A stretch of DNA of 64,000 nt from Cytobacillus eiseniae (lineage in GTDB: Bacteria > Bacillota > Bacilli > Bacillales > Cytobacillaceae). Position numbers and translations under genes: made by a program. This document shows positions 63,596 to 64,000 of this stretch, piece after piece. The notes under the pieces were generated by a model. That model was given only the letters and a program-made list of their open reading frames with translations, ran no database searches and was not told where the DNA came from. The DNA lies in contig NZ_JAGIKZ010000001.1 in the NCBI RefSeq assembly GCF_017874625.1, positions 1 through 64,000 on the forward strand. The letters are read 5' to 3'. Within the stretch, counting starts at the first letter, position 1; each line of letters starts with the position of its first letter.

Positions 63596-64000
63596 ATGTA
63601 TAAACTATTAACACATAATGATTTGGATGGAGTTGGCTGCGGGATTTTGGCTAAGCTTGCATTTGGGAATGATGTGAAGGTTCGCTATAATTCTGTATCT
63701 GCTCTCGATCGAGAAGTAGAACGGTTTTTGGAAGATGATTCGAAAGAAACGCACTTACTTATTACAGATTTATCTGTGAATGAAGCAAATGAAAAAAGAC
63801 TAGAATCGTTTTACAAAGATAACGGGAAAGTACAATTAATCGATCATCATAAAACAGCTTTATCCTTAAATAATTATGAATGGGGTCAAGTGATTGTTGA
63901 AGATGAGGAAGGTAAATTAACATCAGCCACATCTTTATTATACGAATATTTGATCGATCAACAACAGTTGAATCCAACAAATGCAATCACTGAATTTGTT
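63596..64000 (+). CDS. nrnB: DHH-family oligoribonuclease NrnB, partial
   Basis: The first 135 residues of a DHH phosphoesterase cut off by the window end. THNDLDGVGCGILAKLAFG, LITDLSVNEANEKR and LIDHHKTAL are the DHH metal motifs, and LTSATSLLYEYL follows. The sequence closely recalls B. subtilis NrnB (YngD), a nanoRNase that degrades short RNA from the 3' end. The start is ATG 63596 with AAGGGTG upstream, 35 bp after the helicase stop, so the two may be co-transcribed. Confidence 0.88.
   Translation, partial: MYKLLTHNDLDGVGCGILAKLAFGNDVKVRYNSVSALDREVERFLEDDSKETHLLITDLSVNEANEKRLESFYKDNGKVQLIDHHKTALSLNNYEWGQVIVEDEEGKLTSATSLLYEYLIDQQQLNPTNAITEFV

Overview
The window comes from the chromosome of an AT-rich, endospore-forming member of the Bacillaceae. 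The protein families are those of Bacillus relatives: YuxH, YeeI, the PspA/YdjGHI operon, YdjO, NrnB, LigD/Ku, Fnr/NarK, CotF-type coat proteins and DUF2639, DUF3231, DUF6509, DUF2500 and DUF4181 proteins. Expression signals are also Bacillus-like: AGGAGG-type ribosome sites, TTG and GTG starts, SigA and SigW promoters and many two-way terminators. No rRNA, convincing tRNA, CRISPR array or prophage is visible. Function calls rest on recognised motifs and families, not on a database search.

Layout. 1-500: a possible IS200/IS605 right end and copy 1 of a MITE-like repeat. 0.5-8 kb: a GerT-like Hsp20 protein, an SDR, small Bacillus proteins, an uppP-dedA-amidohydrolase operon, a patatin phospholipase and a cluster of four small hairpin repeats. 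8-17 kb: a YdcF-like protein, a ResA-like thioredoxin, EcsC, a purine permease, YuxH and the divergent ligD/ku NHEJ pair. 17-20.5 kb: glpK and glpD, with a terminator-like leader before glpD. 21-26 kb: a candidate small RNA, csp-cshA-csp and ydjO. Csp copy 1 and ydjO both have a strong SigA promoter followed by a terminator-like hairpin in a long leader.

26-31 kb: membrane proteins, an orphan OppA lipoprotein and a DoxX gene. DoxX is divergent from a small membrane-protein gene whose -10 is covered by an exact PerR box. 31.2-34.9 kb: a tight four-gene operon of PAS-PP2C phosphatase, RsbW-like kinase, methyl-accepting chemotaxis protein and STAS antagonist. It looks like a partner-switching module built around a chemoreceptor, and it is the strongest candidate here for a little-described system. 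35.8-37.9 kb: Fnr (with iron-sulphur cysteines) divergent from narK, with a perfect Fnr site centred 41.5 bp before the predicted start.

38-44 kb: spore-coat-like genes (His/Gly-rich, CotF pair), yeeI, and an array of about 18 tandem 52-bp repeats beside a NERD-domain gene. 44.4-48.2 kb: a SigW-type envelope-stress operon, pspA-ydjG-ydjH-ydjI. 48-64 kb: accessory enzymes and transporters, a phosphoesterase gene cut by an IS3-family remnant, an SRPBCC-ArsR pair with a repeated operator-like motif, a tandem DUF3231 protein, a large SWIM/SNF2 helicase and the start of nrnB, which runs off the window. Three copies of a second dispersed Bacillaceae repeat lie in intergenic regions near 12.7, 21.5 and 31.0 kb.
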